DNA from: Bacteroidales bacterium
GTDB lineage: Bacteria; Bacteroidota; Bacteroidia; Bacteroidales; VadinHA17
Assembly: GCA_003518245.1 (NCBI GenBank)
Contig: DOZA01000372.1
Coordinates: 1 to 21,763, forward strand
Length of the DNA: 21,763 nucleotides
Reading direction: 5' to 3'
Of the stretch, positions 14,935 to 21,763 are shown in pieces. The stretch's first letter is position 1; every line of letters starts with the position of its first letter. The translations under genes were made by a program, and so were the position numbers. Below the pieces are notes generated by a model that had not been told where the DNA came from, ran no database searches, and saw nothing but the letters and a program-made list of their open reading frames with translations.

Positions 14935-15510
14935 TTATTTATTGTATTGTTCCCTTCCCGCCGTCAGTGCTTTCAGGTTCAGATCAATTATTTCATCTCC
15001 TTTACGGGCGAATAATTTACGAATTGCATTCTGCAGGCTCTGGAAGGGCAGTTCAATAAAATGTGAAGCAGCGCCCAGCATTACTATATTTGCCGCTCTC
15101 GCTGATCCTGTATCTTTTGCAATGGTATCAGCATCAACAATAAGGTTATTTTTTATCTTTTTTATCTGAGCATGCAATTCATCTTCATCCGGATAATCCG
15201 GTATATTAATAAAAGGTTTACTGTTAGTAACCAGCCATCCCTTATCTGACAACCATGGCAGGTATCTCAATGCTTCCATGGGCTCAACTGAAAGAATAAG
15301 ATCAGCCTCACCATAAGGTATCAGGTCAGAAGCCACGGGCTTATCAGAAAACCGGAAATGGGATTGCACATCCCCTCCCCTCTGGCTCATACCATGAACC
15401 TCAGCCTGTTTAAGATAAAGGTTGTTCTCAACAGCTGCATAACCTATCACTGCAGCAATAGATAATATTCCCTGGCCTCCTACACCGGATAGTATTATAT
15501 CATTTTTCAT
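14935..15510 (-). CDS. iorB: Indolepyruvate oxidoreductase subunit beta
   Basis: A 191-residue beta (gamma-type) subunit of indolepyruvate:ferredoxin oxidoreductase. It partners IorA in the oxidative decarboxylation of aryl-pyruvates (from Trp, Phe and Tyr) to aryl-acetyl-CoA, or the reverse reaction under anaerobic conditions. The POR/gamma domain is recognised by GVGGQGIL (9-16), the conserved EVHGMSQRGGDVQSHFR (38-54) and the C-terminal part with ARAANIVMLGAASHF. The length is normal for the family. It begins 9 bp after the iorA stop on the same strand, so the two form an operon. No ferredoxin or aryl-CoA ligase gene lies beside them in this window. Confidence 0.95.
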   Translation of the reverse strand: MKNDIILSGVGGQGILSIAAVIGYAAVENNLYLKQAEVHGMSQRGGDVQSHFRFSDKPVASDLIPYGEADLILSVEPMEALRYLPWLSDKGWLVTNSKPFINIPDYPDEDELHAQIKKIKNNLIVDADTIAKDTGSARAANIVMLGAASHFIELPFQSLQNAIRKLFARKGDEIIDLNLKALTAGREQYNK

Positions 15511-15519
15511 CTTTCTTAT

Positions 15520-17124
15520 TTATTTTTTTTCACGTTCTTTCTTTTTTCTCCTGACAGCTGTCTGTATACACTCGCGTTGAGATATGATTACCGAAACACC
15601 CTTAAAGGCTATTTCTTCCTTCATTATGACAGTGTTTTCATTATGGTTCTTCCTGAGTGGGATTATTGTTCTTATATGTTTTTTCTCAACACCCAGACCT
15701 TCACATATTGATTCAAGCCTGTTTGTAGCATGTGATTTTTGTCCACCTGTCATGCCTGTCGTCGAATTATCAGAAATAATTACTGTCACAGGTGAGTTTT
15801 TAATAACAGCATCAAGTAATCCTGTCATCCCTGAATGAGTGAATGTCGAATCGCCTATTACTGCTACTGAAGGGAATAATCCACCATCAGCTGCTCCTAT
15901 AGCCATGGTTACCGAAGCCCCCATATCAACACATGAATTAATGGCATTAAAAGGAGGCAATGCTCCCAGGGTATAACAACCTATATCAGAAAAAACCCTT
16001 CCGGGGCCATATTCTTTAAGTGCGTCGTTAAGTGCATTATACATATCGGCATGACCACAGCCCTTACATAATGAAGGGGGCCTTTTCCTGACAACATCAG
16101 GTATGTCTTTCCCGTATCCTGATCTCAGACCAAGTGCTTTAGCCACAAGGTTAGGGTTCAATTCACCATCCCTGGGGAGTGATCCATCAAGCCTGCCCCT
16201 TATCCTGTAATCCGAACCTGGTACACCTTTCATTAGCTCTTCGAAAACCGGGAAACCCTCTTCCAGGACAAGTATCTGATCACATTCTGATTTTAATCTT
16301 GCCAGCAGTTCCTCCCGTACAGGATAAAAACCTATTTTAACAACAGGAAACCTGCATGCTCCTTCTTTACAGTTTTCCATCAGGTAATTATAGGCAAGGC
16401 CACATGCAACAACACCCATTGATTTATCGTCCCCTTCAATATACTGGTTGTTTATCTGACATTTTTCATCCTCCGCCAGGGATTCAAAATTTGACAATAA
16501 TACTTTGAATTTACGTCGTGCTATAGCAGGAAGCAATACAAATTGCCTCAGGTCGGAGGGCATATTGAACTCTTTCTGTTCAAGCTTATCCTTCTGATTA
16601 ACAGCACTTCTTGAATGTGCCAGTCGCGTTGTTATACGAAAAAGAACAGGCACTTTATATTTCTCCGATACTTCAAATGCTTCAAATACCATATCATATG
16701 CTTCCTGCTGGTTTGATGGTTCGAAAACAGGAACAAAGGCAAACTTACCGTAAAAGCGTGAATCCTGTTCATTCTGTGATGAGTGCATTGATGGATCATC
16801 AGCAGCGACAACTATAACTCCACCGTTCACCCCTGTCATCGCTGAATTAATGAACCCGTCAGCGGCAACATTAAGGCCAACATGCTTCATTGCAACCATT
16901 GCACGTTTACCCGTATATGACATTCCAAGTGCAGCCTCCATGGCTGTCTTTTCATTTGCCGACCATTCGTGATGAATATTTCTTGAAGAAGCATCCCTGG
17001 ATGACTGTATATATTCCATTATCTCAGTAGATGGAGTGCCGGGGTATGCATACATGCCACTAAGGCCTGCATCAATGGCAGCCTGGGCAATTGCTTCATC
17101 ACCCAGTAATATTAATTTAGACAT
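15520..17124 (-). CDS. iorA: Indolepyruvate oxidoreductase subunit alpha, without ferredoxin domain
   Basis: A 534-residue alpha subunit. The N-terminal pyrimidine-binding domain (about 1-175) has GMYAYPGTPSTEIMEYI, HHEWSANEKTAMEAALG, and MKHVGLNVAADGF. A middle transketolase-C-like domain follows. The thiamine-diphosphate domain (about 345-515) has CKGCGH (353-358), FSDIGCYTLGALPP, and GDSTFTHSG with SDNSTTGMTG about 25 residues later. Many IorA proteins are about 580-650 residues and end in a 2[4Fe-4S] ferredoxin module; here the chain ends after VIISQREC with a Lys/Arg-rich tail. The iorB start is only 9 bp downstream, so nothing is hidden by a frameshift. The leader contains an inverted repeat. 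Confidence 0.94.
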   Translation of the reverse strand: MSKLILLGDEAIAQAAIDAGLSGMYAYPGTPSTEIMEYIQSSRDASSRNIHHEWSANEKTAMEAALGMSYTGKRAMVAMKHVGLNVAADGFINSAMTGVNGGVIVVAADDPSMHSSQNEQDSRFYGKFAFVPVFEPSNQQEAYDMVFEAFEVSEKYKVPVLFRITTRLAHSRSAVNQKDKLEQKEFNMPSDLRQFVLLPAIARRKFKVLLSNFESLAEDEKCQINNQYIEGDDKSMGVVACGLAYNYLMENCKEGACRFPVVKIGFYPVREELLARLKSECDQILVLEEGFPVFEELMKGVPGSDYRIRGRLDGSLPRDGELNPNLVAKALGLRSGYGKDIPDVVRKRPPSLCKGCGHADMYNALNDALKEYGPGRVFSDIGCYTLGALPPFNAINSCVDMGASVTMAIGAADGGLFPSVAVIGDSTFTHSGMTGLLDAVIKNSPVTVIISDNSTTGMTGGQKSHATNRLESICEGLGVEKKHIRTIIPLRKNHNENTVIMKEEIAFKGVSVIISQRECIQTAVRRKKKEREKK

Positions 17125-17154
17125 AGGTAATTCTTTTTATGATTTTCATTTACT

Positions 17155-17215
17155 TTTTTGGTGTTTCATCAAAGATCATTTTTATCATAAGAACACTCTT
17201 ATAATCCACCAAAAA
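17155..17215 (-). promoter_or_regulatory. Inverted repeat and nested hairpin upstream of iorA
   Basis: TTTTTGGTG (17155-17163) is the perfect complement of CACCAAAAA (17207-17215), 43 bases apart. Inside lies a second hairpin, ATAAGA-ACAC-TCTTAT (17187-17202). The element is 31-91 bases upstream of the iorA start and could be a structured leader or a protein site. It does not match a riboswitch class I know, and no promoter element is clear. Confidence 0.35.
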
Positions 17216-17285
17216 GATTCATGAAACTAACATTAATTGCTGCAATATAAAACTCGAATGATGTATTTAAACGCATAGTATATAT

Positions 17286-17696
17286 TTATGATAATACAGT
17301 TATGGTAACCTTTCTTTTATATGGATGGTTCCTGAATTCACATAGGTAGATACCCTGCCAGGTTCCCAGGCGCATCTTCCCATTTCTTACCGGTATGTTT
17401 ATCGATTGCCCTAATATAGATGATTTCAAATGAGCAGGCATATCATCAGGCCCTTCGAAATTATGCCTGTAGGCAGGATCATTCTCAGGTACCATTTTAT
17501 TAAAAAAAGACTCAAAATCCATTCTTACCGTCGGGTCAGCATTCTCATTTATGGCCAGAGCTGCCGATGTATGATGAATGAAAATATTTATCAGTCCCTT
17601 TTCCGGTAATGAAGGCAGGCTTTGTTCTATATAAGAATTGATTATATGGAATCCTCTACCCAGTCCGGGTAATAAAATTTCTTTTTGGTCAACCAT
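17286..17696 (-). CDS. YjbQ family protein (UPF0047)
   Basis: A 136-residue member of the YjbQ/UPF0047 family, small cytoplasmic metal-binding proteins; some have been reported to have weak thiamine-phosphate synthase activity, but the physiological role is unsettled. All family signatures are present: IHHTSAALAINENADPTVRMD (42-60 core, including His41/42 and the NENADP loop), HNFEGPDDMPAHLKSS (78-93) and LGTWQGIYLCEFR (110-122). The length is normal. Its ATG shares one base with the TAA of the ArsC-like gene upstream (TAATG), so translation of the two is probably coupled. Confidence 0.92.
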   Translation of the reverse strand: MVDQKEILLPGLGRGFHIINSYIEQSLPSLPEKGLINIFIHHTSAALAINENADPTVRMDFESFFNKMVPENDPAYRHNFEGPDDMPAHLKSSILGQSINIPVRNGKMRLGTWQGIYLCEFRNHPYKRKVTITVLS

Positions 17697-18160
17697 TAAT
17701 CAGTTGAATTTATTTTATTCGAAAGGTCACCAGGTATAATAGCCCTTATATTCTCATTCACAAAATCAAAACAGAAATCTTCCAGTGAATCTCTTATTGC
17801 TGCAAGCTTTCTTAATACCTCCTCCTCATTACCCTCCAGGGTACGACAATCCTGTGATGTTTTTTCAATTATCATAGGATTACCTGGCAATTCATCTATT
17901 ACCTCCCTGCCTTTTTCTTCAGCTATATTGATTATGTAATCGAATTCCTTCTCAGGAAGATCATCAATACTATTGGATTCGCTACCCGTTATATCAATCA
18001 TAGAATCCATCATTACTTTAATGGCAAGCTTATTAACTTCAGATTGACTGTAACCGACACTGTAAATCTCAGCTTCACTACTTGAGTAATACCTTAACCA
18101 TCCTTCCATTATAGGGCTGCGACAATCATTACCGGTGCCTATAACAAGTATTTTTTTCAT
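17696..18160 (-). CDS. ArsC / LMW-phosphatase-like protein lacking the catalytic cysteine
   Basis: A 154-residue protein of the low-molecular-weight phosphatase fold (PF01451), closest in pattern to thioredoxin-linked arsenate reductases: GNDCRSPIMEGWLR, SVGYSQSEVNKLAIKVM, IDDLPEKEFDYIINI and NEEEVLRKLAAIRDSLEDF. The phosphate loop should read C-x5-R-S, but here it is Gly8-T-G-N-D-C-R14-S15: the nucleophilic cysteine is replaced by Gly, while the second Cys (13), Arg14 and Ser15 remain. The usual ArsC cysteine after the DYVIT strand is Ala (NIAEE), and the acid DP motif reads QDCR. Phosphatase or arsenate-reductase chemistry is therefore unlikely, and it may bind an anion or a partner instead. 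It overlaps YjbQ by one base. No ars genes are nearby. Confidence 0.82.
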   Translation of the reverse strand: MKKILVIGTGNDCRSPIMEGWLRYYSSSEAEIYSVGYSQSEVNKLAIKVMMDSMIDITGSESNSIDDLPEKEFDYIINIAEEKGREVIDELPGNPMIIEKTSQDCRTLEGNEEEVLRKLAAIRDSLEDFCFDFVNENIRAIIPGDLSNKINSTD

Positions 18161-18199
18161 ATACAGATTTATTTTTTTAAAGATATTAAAAATATTGTG

Positions 18200-18231
18200 G
18201 ATTTGTCGAATTGTTAAATTGTTGAATTGTT
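18200..18231. repeat. Four-copy tandem repeat, period 8
   Basis: GATTTGTC, GAATTGTT, AAATTGTT and GAATTGTT follow one another at 18200-18231 in the spacer between the divergent ArsC-like gene and the carboxypeptidase-regulatory gene. It is low-complexity and could vary in copy number. No binding function is evident. Confidence 0.6.
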
Positions 18232-18264
18232 TTAAATTATAAGACCATTAAATCGAATAGTTAA

Positions 18265-18291
18265 AAAAAGCATAAAGTGCTTATGATTTTT
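18265..18291. other. A/T-rich hairpin in the divergent spacer
   Basis: AAAAAGCATAA (18265-18275) pairs with TTATGATTTTT (18281-18291), with one mismatch around a five-base loop. It looks like a terminator, with T-rich flanks, but it lies between divergent genes where none is needed. It may instead be a regulatory structure, or a remnant of a lost gene's 3' end. Confidence 0.35.
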
Positions 18292-18343
18292 CCTTAATCA
18301 GATCAATTTGTATTTCTTTATAAAATATTTATATTGATACCCT

Positions 18344-19024
18344 GTGAATCGATTTATAATAATAATAGCAGTCGTTTTAATTTCTTTACCTGCCTTATCG
18401 CAAGAAATATCTCCTTTGCGATATGTTCAGGTCAATGGCCTGGTATTTGATAATGAAAACATGCCGGTAAAATATGTGAACATTATTTCAAAAGGTCTCA
18501 GGACAGGCTCTGACACAGATGAAAGGGGAATATTCTCTATTATCTCATATCCGGGTGACACTTTAATTTTCACATCTATAGGCTACCAGCCCGCATTCAT
18601 ACAAATACCCCCTGGCATAGAGAGTCCCGTGTTTACAATTGATGTTATAATGACTATTGATACGATAAATATTGGTTCGGTTCTGGTTTTGCCCTGGAGA
18701 ACCTACGAAGAATTTAAAAGGGCTGTAGTTGACTATGTTTCTCCCAGGGAAATAGAGATTAAGAATATGGAGAATAATCTTGCCCTGATAGAGAGACAAA
18801 TAGGTGAAGACCTGGATATCACCCCTGAAGCCGGTTACAGATATGCAATGCAGCAGGAGGCTGAAAGAGTAATGACAAGAAATCAGACTCCTGTTAATAA
18901 TCTTTTCAACCCGTTTGCATGGGCTAAATTTATTAATGGATTGAAAAACGGGCTACTGAAAAATAAGAAGTCAAAGAAAAAGGAAAACAGGGATAATAAT
19001 GGGTATGAGGATTATCCTGATTAG
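18344..19024 (+). CDS. Free-standing carboxypeptidase-regulatory-like domain protein
   Basis: A 226-residue exported protein. It starts at GTG 18344, since an in-frame TGA at 18335-18337 excludes any earlier start, and it opens with the signal peptide MNRFIIIIAVVLISLPALSQ. Residues about 28-106 are a CarboxypepD_reg-like domain (PF13715): VNGLVFDNENMPVKYVNII, the SDTDERGIFSI turn, and LIFTSIGYQPAFIQI. The remainder is helical and charged, with a Lys-rich stretch (KNKKSKKKENR) and an acidic end. The domain is normally fused to the front of TonB-dependent receptors, and one follows after 10 bp, so this may be an accessory to that receptor. A TTTG (18307-18310), 19-base gap, TATATTG (18330-18336) arrangement would start transcription almost at the GTG. 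Confidence 0.83.
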   Translation: MNRFIIIIAVVLISLPALSQEISPLRYVQVNGLVFDNENMPVKYVNIISKGLRTGSDTDERGIFSIISYPGDTLIFTSIGYQPAFIQIPPGIESPVFTIDVIMTIDTINIGSVLVLPWRTYEEFKRAVVDYVSPREIEIKNMENNLALIERQIGEDLDITPEAGYRYAMQQEAERVMTRNQTPVNNLFNPFAWAKFINGLKNGLLKNKKSKKKENRDNNGYEDYPD

Positions 19025-19034
19025 AATACCTGAA

Positions 19035-21455
19035 ATGACCAGAGCAATTTTCTTGTGTTTCTTTTTAATTATATCATTGCAGATATATCCCCAGCCCGCC
19101 GTCACTGTTATTACAGGAAATGTCAGGGACAGTACCGGCATGCCTCTACCACTGGTAAATATTGGGGTGAAAAATATGCCCCTTGGCACCTTCACCAGTG
19201 ATGACGGATCTTACAAATTATCCTTACCTGCCGATAATAATGTCTACATACTGGTATTTTCAAGCATAGGTTACAAGGATTATGAAACAGCTTTTACTGC
19301 CTCCAAAGACTCACTCGTAATAAATGCTATCCTAAAACCTGATATTACAAGACTGCAGGATGTCTATATTAAAGAATACCAGTATAGGGAAGCACCTTCA
19401 TTGAAGAATATCACTGTTAAAGAGATTATGCTTCTACCTTCAGCCACTGGTGGTATTGAAAAATTACTGGTATCATTACCCGGCGTCAACTCTGCAAATG
19501 AGCTGTCAAACCAATATATGGTCAGAGGAGGTAATTATGATGAGAATCTTGTCTATGTGAATGATATTGAAATATACCACCCTGTCTTTATAAAAACAGG
19601 TCAACAGGAGGGTCTAAGCCTGCTAAATACTGACCTTATCAGGAATGTAAGGTTTTCTGCCGGCGGGTTTAATGCTTCATATGGAGACAGGATGTCATCT
19701 GTACTTGATATCAGGTATAAGAACCCATCAAAAACCATAGGATCAATAAGAACAGGATTACTATTGAATGCTGCTCATATTGAAGGAACGGATAAAAATG
19801 AAAAGTTTAGTTATCTGGCAGGTGCACGGTATAAAACAAACAGGTTCCTCCTTCAGACACTTGATACAAAAGGTAATTACAAACCATCATTTTATGATCT
19901 TCAATCATTGCTCAAATATAAACTGTCTGAAAATACGCAAATAAGCCTTCTGGGTACTTACAGCTCTAATACTTACTCTTTTATTCCTGCCTCAAGGAAA
20001 AGTTCATTTGGTAATATTAATGAAGCATACCAGTTATTTGTTCTTTATAACGGTTCTGAGACAGATAGTTACAAATCCTGCAATCTTGCGTTATCCATGG
20101 ACATAAAACTTAAGGAAGGTTTATCCACCAGGCTTATTGCCCACTATTATAATTCAACTGAGCAGGAAACTTTTGATATCAGGGGATCATACTCACTTAA
20201 TCAACTTGATAAGAACCTGGGCTCTGAGAACTTTGGTGATAGTATAATGAATGTCGGTATTGGGAACTGGCTCGAACATGCCAGGAATATATTACATTTC
20301 AATATATATACACTGAAGTATAAAGGGCGCTGGGAATTCAGCAATAATATCCTTAGCTGGGGAGTAAAATATAGTCATGAGAAATGTAATGACAGGATAA
20401 GAGAATGGGAAAAGATAGATTCAGCTGGTTACAGCATTCCTTATTCCCCTGATCAATTGAGGCTGAAAAATATAGTTAATAACGATACAATATTGCCTGT
20501 TGACAGATTTGAAGTATACCTTATTGATAGTTACACCTTTGATGTGTCCGGACACAGACTGGTATTAAATGGTGGAGCAAGATTCAGTTACTGTTCTTTC
20601 TCTGATGAGCTGCTTTTCAGTCCGAGGATATCATTGTCATACACCCCTCCATCGGATAATAGCAGATTTTATGTTTCAGGAGGTGTCTATTATCAGCCTC
20701 CGTACTACAGGGAAATGAGGTATCCATCAGGAAGTGTGAATCCTGATATATTGTCCCAAAAATCAATGCATACAGTTATTGGAGCCGAATATGATTTTAT
20801 GATGGGAATAATGCCTTTCAAACTTGCTGCAGAGATATATTATAAAAAACTCGATAATATTATACCCTATAAATATGATAATATAAGAATTATATACTCA
20901 GCAGAAAACATAGCCACAGGATATGTAAGGGGATTTGATATCAGACTGAACGGTGAATTTGTGAAAGATGCGGAATCATGGATATCTGTTTCTGTTATGG
21001 ATGCCAGGCATGATATTGTGAACGATGATTATGGCTATTTCCCCGCCCCGACAGATACCCGATTATCAGTAAATATATTCTTCCAGGATTATTTTCCGTC
21101 AAATCCTACCTACAGGGCACATTTAAATCTTCACTACAGTACAGGTATACCTGTAAGCTCACCCTATACCAACAGGTATGACAGCTATCGCAGGATGCCT
21201 TCTTACAGAAGGGTTGATATTGGTTTTACTAAAGTTTTCAAAAGTAAATTTTTAACTTCAAATAGCAGCTTTATATCATTTTTTGAAGAAATAATAGGAG
21301 GCCTGGAAATTTATAATCTGCTTGATATTCGGAATACTATATCTTACAACTGGCTAGCAACCGTAAATAACCTCAGTGGTGAGAACAGGCAATATGCTGT
21401 CCCCAATTACCTTTCCGGCAGAAGTTTAAATTTAAAACTCCTGATGACTTTCTGA
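19035..21455 (+). CDS. TonB-dependent outer membrane receptor
   Basis: An 806-residue outer-membrane receptor for TonB-driven uptake. The ATG at 19035 directly precedes the signal peptide MTRAIFLCFFLIISLQIYPQ; in-frame ATGs at 18999 and 19005 would overlap the previous gene and add a non-signal extension. A CarboxypepD_reg-like domain spans about 24-105 (ITGNVRDSTGMPLPLVNIG, FSSIGYKDYE). The plug spans about 110-235 (LVSLPGVNSANELSNQYMVR, FSAGGFNASYGDRMSSVLDI). The rest is a 22-strand-type barrel ending in LNLKLLMTF with terminal Phe. No SusD-like lipoprotein follows, so it is not a classical polysaccharide SusCD pair. The substrate cannot be inferred. It forms a unit with the 226-residue gene upstream. 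Confidence 0.93.
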   Translation: MTRAIFLCFFLIISLQIYPQPAVTVITGNVRDSTGMPLPLVNIGVKNMPLGTFTSDDGSYKLSLPADNNVYILVFSSIGYKDYETAFTASKDSLVINAILKPDITRLQDVYIKEYQYREAPSLKNITVKEIMLLPSATGGIEKLLVSLPGVNSANELSNQYMVRGGNYDENLVYVNDIEIYHPVFIKTGQQEGLSLLNTDLIRNVRFSAGGFNASYGDRMSSVLDIRYKNPSKTIGSIRTGLLLNAAHIEGTDKNEKFSYLAGARYKTNRFLLQTLDTKGNYKPSFYDLQSLLKYKLSENTQISLLGTYSSNTYSFIPASRKSSFGNINEAYQLFVLYNGSETDSYKSCNLALSMDIKLKEGLSTRLIAHYYNSTEQETFDIRGSYSLNQLDKNLGSENFGDSIMNVGIGNWLEHARNILHFNIYTLKYKGRWEFSNNILSWGVKYSHEKCNDRIREWEKIDSAGYSIPYSPDQLRLKNIVNNDTILPVDRFEVYLIDSYTFDVSGHRLVLNGGARFSYCSFSDELLFSPRISLSYTPPSDNSRFYVSGGVYYQPPYYREMRYPSGSVNPDILSQKSMHTVIGAEYDFMMGIMPFKLAAEIYYKKLDNIIPYKYDNIRIIYSAENIATGYVRGFDIRLNGEFVKDAESWISVSVMDARHDIVNDDYGYFPAPTDTRLSVNIFFQDYFPSNPTYRAHLNLHYSTGIPVSSPYTNRYDSYRRMPSYRRVDIGFTKVFKSKFLTSNSSFISFFEEIIGGLEIYNLLDIRNTISYNWLATVNNLSGENRQYAVPNYLSGRSLNLKLLMTF

Positions 21456-21474
21456 TAGCCTGCTATGACTATCA
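21453..21474. terminator. Weak hairpin at the convergent gene ends
   Basis: TGATAG (21453-21458) pairs with CTATCA (21469-21474) around a 10-base loop, overlapping the receptor's stop codon region. The 28-bp gap to the convergent transporter gene leaves little space, and no T tract follows on the plus strand. A weak candidate only. Confidence 0.25.
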
Positions 21475-21483
21475 AAGAAAATT

Positions 21484-21763
21484 TCAGGATATAAGGAAAA
21501 CTGTCATTATCCAGTAAATAAAGGGCAGGGTAATTATACTCATTACAGTAGAAATAAAAACGTTTGCTGTAGCAAGATGATCGTCAACTTTATACATTTT
21601 GGCAATTATCACAATGTTTGCCATACAGGGCATGGCTGCTTCAACAATAACAACGGATAATATCAATGGATCAACACCCGCCAGAATGTTATTACTTAAT
21701 AATGTAAATAGCATGATGAAAACAAAGGGGAACAACAGTGTTTTATTAAAAGAGGTAAGATAG
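21484..21763 (-). CDS. AEC-family (auxin efflux carrier type) transporter, C-terminal part
   Basis: The C-terminal 92 residues of an inner-membrane transporter; the frame is open to the right edge, so the start lies outside. It matches the end of AEC (auxin efflux carrier) proteins: a membrane segment around FPFVFIMLFTLL, then SVVIVEAAMPCMANIVIIAK (the conserved A-A-M-P region) and a Tyr-x-x-Asp stretch (MYKVDDHLA). A final membrane segment STVMSIITLPFIYWIMTVF follows. Bacterial members move small organic acids such as malate or malonate by secondary transport; the substrate here is unknown. It converges on the TonB receptor with a 28-bp gap. Confidence 0.85.
   Translation of the reverse strand, partial: YLTSFNKTLLFPFVFIMLFTLLSNNILAGVDPLILSVVIVEAAMPCMANIVIIAKMYKVDDHLATANVFISTVMSIITLPFIYWIMTVFLIS

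Noticed and set aside
15505..15530. Frameshift that could hide a ferredoxin domain between iorA and iorB
   Set aside because: Only 9 bp separate the iorA stop and the iorB start, and iorB is complete, so there is no room for a lost cysteine-rich domain.
17696..18160. Arsenic resistance operon
   Set aside because: The ArsC-like protein lacks its catalytic cysteine, and no ArsR, ArsB or Acr3 gene is nearby.
18344..21455. Polysaccharide utilisation locus (SusCD)
   Set aside because: The receptor has no SusD-like lipoprotein next to it and no glycoside hydrolase in the neighbourhood; the gene following it is a convergent AEC transporter.

Overview
The window is AT-rich, densely coded DNA that reads as chromosome from the Bacteroidota, most likely an anaerobic or facultative member of the Bacteroidales/Marinilabiliales. 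Supporting signs are a TonB-dependent receptor with an N-terminal carboxypeptidase-regulatory domain, a DUF4251 lipoprotein, small OMP_b-brl-type barrels, a DUF5107-TPR protein, and several perfect matches to the Bacteroidota -7 promoter element TAnnTTTG. Shine-Dalgarno sequences are largely absent. The lineage call is inference from gene families. No insertion sequence, integrase, CRISPR array, rRNA or tRNA was found, and no gene-free stretch exceeds 300 bases.

Layout, left to right. (1) 1-2350, plus strand: the 3' end of an FtsX/MacB-type ABC permease, a LolA-like outer-membrane lipoprotein-sorting protein, and a lipoprotein, closed by a hairpin terminator. (2) 2359-4794, minus strand: a cardiolipin synthase followed 11 bp later by a small internally duplicated protein, then a small secreted Phe/Asp-rich coiled-coil protein. 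(3) 4825-6852, minus strand: a beta-barrel protein with its own strong terminator, and a two-gene unit pairing a TlpA-like thioredoxin with an OmpR-type response regulator that has no adjacent kinase. (4) 6977-9256: a DUF4251 lipoprotein (plus) whose stop codon overlaps that of a convergent barrel gene (minus), a zinc-ribbon protein (minus), and a short SSB (plus) ending in a hairpin shared with the convergent neighbour. (5) 9277-14867, minus strand: an S9 prolyl-oligopeptidase-family peptidase followed by a very large DUF5107-TPR protein. (6) 14908-17215, minus strand: indolepyruvate oxidoreductase iorA-iorB, with an alpha subunit that lacks the usual C-terminal ferredoxin module. (7) 17286-18160, minus strand: a translationally coupled pair, an ArsC/LMW-phosphatase-like protein that has lost its nucleophilic cysteine, then YjbQ. 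(8) 18344-21455, plus strand: a free-standing carboxypeptidase-regulatory-domain protein and a TonB-dependent receptor without a SusD partner. (9) At the right edge, minus strand, the C-terminal end of an AEC-family transporter.

The genes fit envelope upkeep (lipoprotein transport, cardiolipin, barrels, TonB uptake) and peptide/amino-acid use (an exported S9 peptidase near IorAB, which handles aryl-pyruvates from aromatic amino acids). A functional link between S9 and IorAB is only inference, because S9 appears to have its own promoter. The features most worth a second look are the apparently catalytically dead ArsC-like protein coupled to YjbQ, the ferredoxin-less IorA, the kinase-less thioredoxin/response-regulator unit with a candidate operator, and two small unrecognised proteins (2359-2772 and 2891-3313). 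I did not see a clear multi-gene defence or mobile system.
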